Shown: positions 6,694 through 7,155 of the stretch, piece after piece | How positions within the stretch are numbered: position 1 is the stretch's first letter | Layout: the number at the start of each line of letters is the position of its first letter | NCBI GenBank assembly: GCA_902803725.1 | Contig: CADCRD010000159.1 | Location: 1-7,155 of the forward strand | Direction: 5' to 3' | Source: an uncultured Eubacteriales bacterium | GTDB taxonomy: Bacteria; Bacillota; Clostridia; Peptostreptococcales; Anaerovoracaceae | DNA: 7,155 nucleotides | Notes under the pieces: generated by a model | The model's input: only the letters and a program-made list of their open reading frames with translations | What the model was told of the DNA's origin: nothing | The model's database searches: none | Program-made: the position numbers and the translations under genes

Positions 6694-7155
6694 ATGAAAG
6701 TAGCTGTAATAATGGGAAGCAAATCCGACTACGATGTTGTTTATAAGGCAGAGAATGTGCTGGCGGATTTCGGAGTTGAATATGAATCAAGAGTCATTTC
6801 CGCGCACAGAACTCCCGGCATCGCAGCAGAGTTTGCGGCGAATGCAGAGAAGGATGGCTTTGAAGTGATCATCTGTGCTGCGGGAAAAGCTGCTCATCTT
6901 GCCGGTGTAATGGCGGGCGGATGTGCTCTGCCGGTAATTGGCATACCGATGAAGACGAGCGATCTGGGAGGCATGGATTCACTGCTTTCGACAGTGCAGA
7001 TGCCAAAAGGCGTTCCGGTCGCAACGGTTGCGATAGGAGGCGCAGAGAATGCGGCACTTCTGGCTGTTCAGATCCTCAGCGTGAAATACCCTGAACTGAG
7101 ACAGGCTTTCAAAGAGTACAAAGCACAGATGGAACAGGATATCATTCAGGCAGAT
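6694..7155 (+). CDS. purE: N5-carboxyaminoimidazole ribonucleotide mutase, 3' end cut off
   Basis: Converts N5-CAIR to CAIR in purine synthesis, acting with PurK where that is present. 154 codons are visible with no stop. Members usually have about 160-170 residues, so only a short tail is missing past the window edge. Landmarks are MGSKSDYDV (7-15) in the phosphate/ribose site, SAHRTP (36-41) with His38, AAGKAAHLAG (62-71) with the catalytic His68, and LGGMDSLLSTVQMPKGVPVAT (91-111). SAHRTP and the AAHL segment point to the class I mutase, not the class II AIR carboxylase. Residue 65 is Lys where E. coli has Gly (AGGAAHLPG). GGAGG (6683-6687) sits six bases before the ATG. The 49-bp gap after purL has no terminator, so the two genes are probably transcribed together. 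Confidence 0.96.
   Translation, partial: MKVAVIMGSKSDYDVVYKAENVLADFGVEYESRVISAHRTPGIAAEFAANAEKDGFEVIICAAGKAAHLAGVMAGGCALPVIGIPMKTSDLGGMDSLLSTVQMPKGVPVATVAIGGAENAALLAVQILSVKYPELRQAFKEYKAQMEQDIIQAD

Overview
The window looks like ordinary core metabolism from a low-to-moderate-GC Gram-positive anaerobe, most likely a member of the Clostridia (Bacillota). This rests on the strong GGAGG-type ribosome binding sites, the folate-cluster HD gene next to folP, the folB-folK fusion, and the single-chain ~1250-residue PurL with its own glutaminase domain. The assignment comes from remembered family patterns, not a database search. All supported genes are on the + strand.

Region 1 (1-2628) is a folate synthesis cluster. 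It holds an HD-domain phosphohydrolase (5-490), an intrinsic terminator (498-529), folP (dihydropteroate synthase, 709-1614), and a fused folB-folK gene (dihydroneopterin aldolase plus HPPK, 1777-2628). FolB and FolK together turn dihydroneopterin into hydroxymethyl-dihydropterin diphosphate, and FolP joins that to p-aminobenzoate. The upstream partner folE, if present, would lie left of the window. The HD protein is a reasonable but unproven candidate for the often missing step that removes phosphates from dihydroneopterin triphosphate. The cluster is not tightly packed. A terminator follows the HD gene, a 218-bp gap precedes folP, and a near-consensus promoter sits in the 162-bp gap before folB-folK.

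Region 2 (2629-2894) is an AT-rich control region ahead of purL. It has a TTGACA-17-TATGCT promoter, a perfect TATAAT that may belong to a second promoter, a compact 8-bp hairpin, and a 15-bp inverted repeat with one mismatch. The GCGAACAT core of the repeat resembles the PurR PurBox. One arm can pair with either of two partners, so the region could act as an operator, an RNA switch, or both. This is the most interesting noncoding signal in the window.

Region 3 (2895-7155) starts a purine operon: purL (FGAM synthase, complete) and purE (N5-CAIR mutase, cut by the right edge), 49 bp apart. Folate and purine synthesis are linked in metabolism: GTP is the folate precursor, and 10-formyl-tetrahydrofolate supplies purine carbons.

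I see no mobile element, CRISPR array, tRNA or rRNA, and no convincing new multi-gene system. The points worth a second look are the HD protein's role, the purL leader, and a possible decayed coding stretch at about 537-712.
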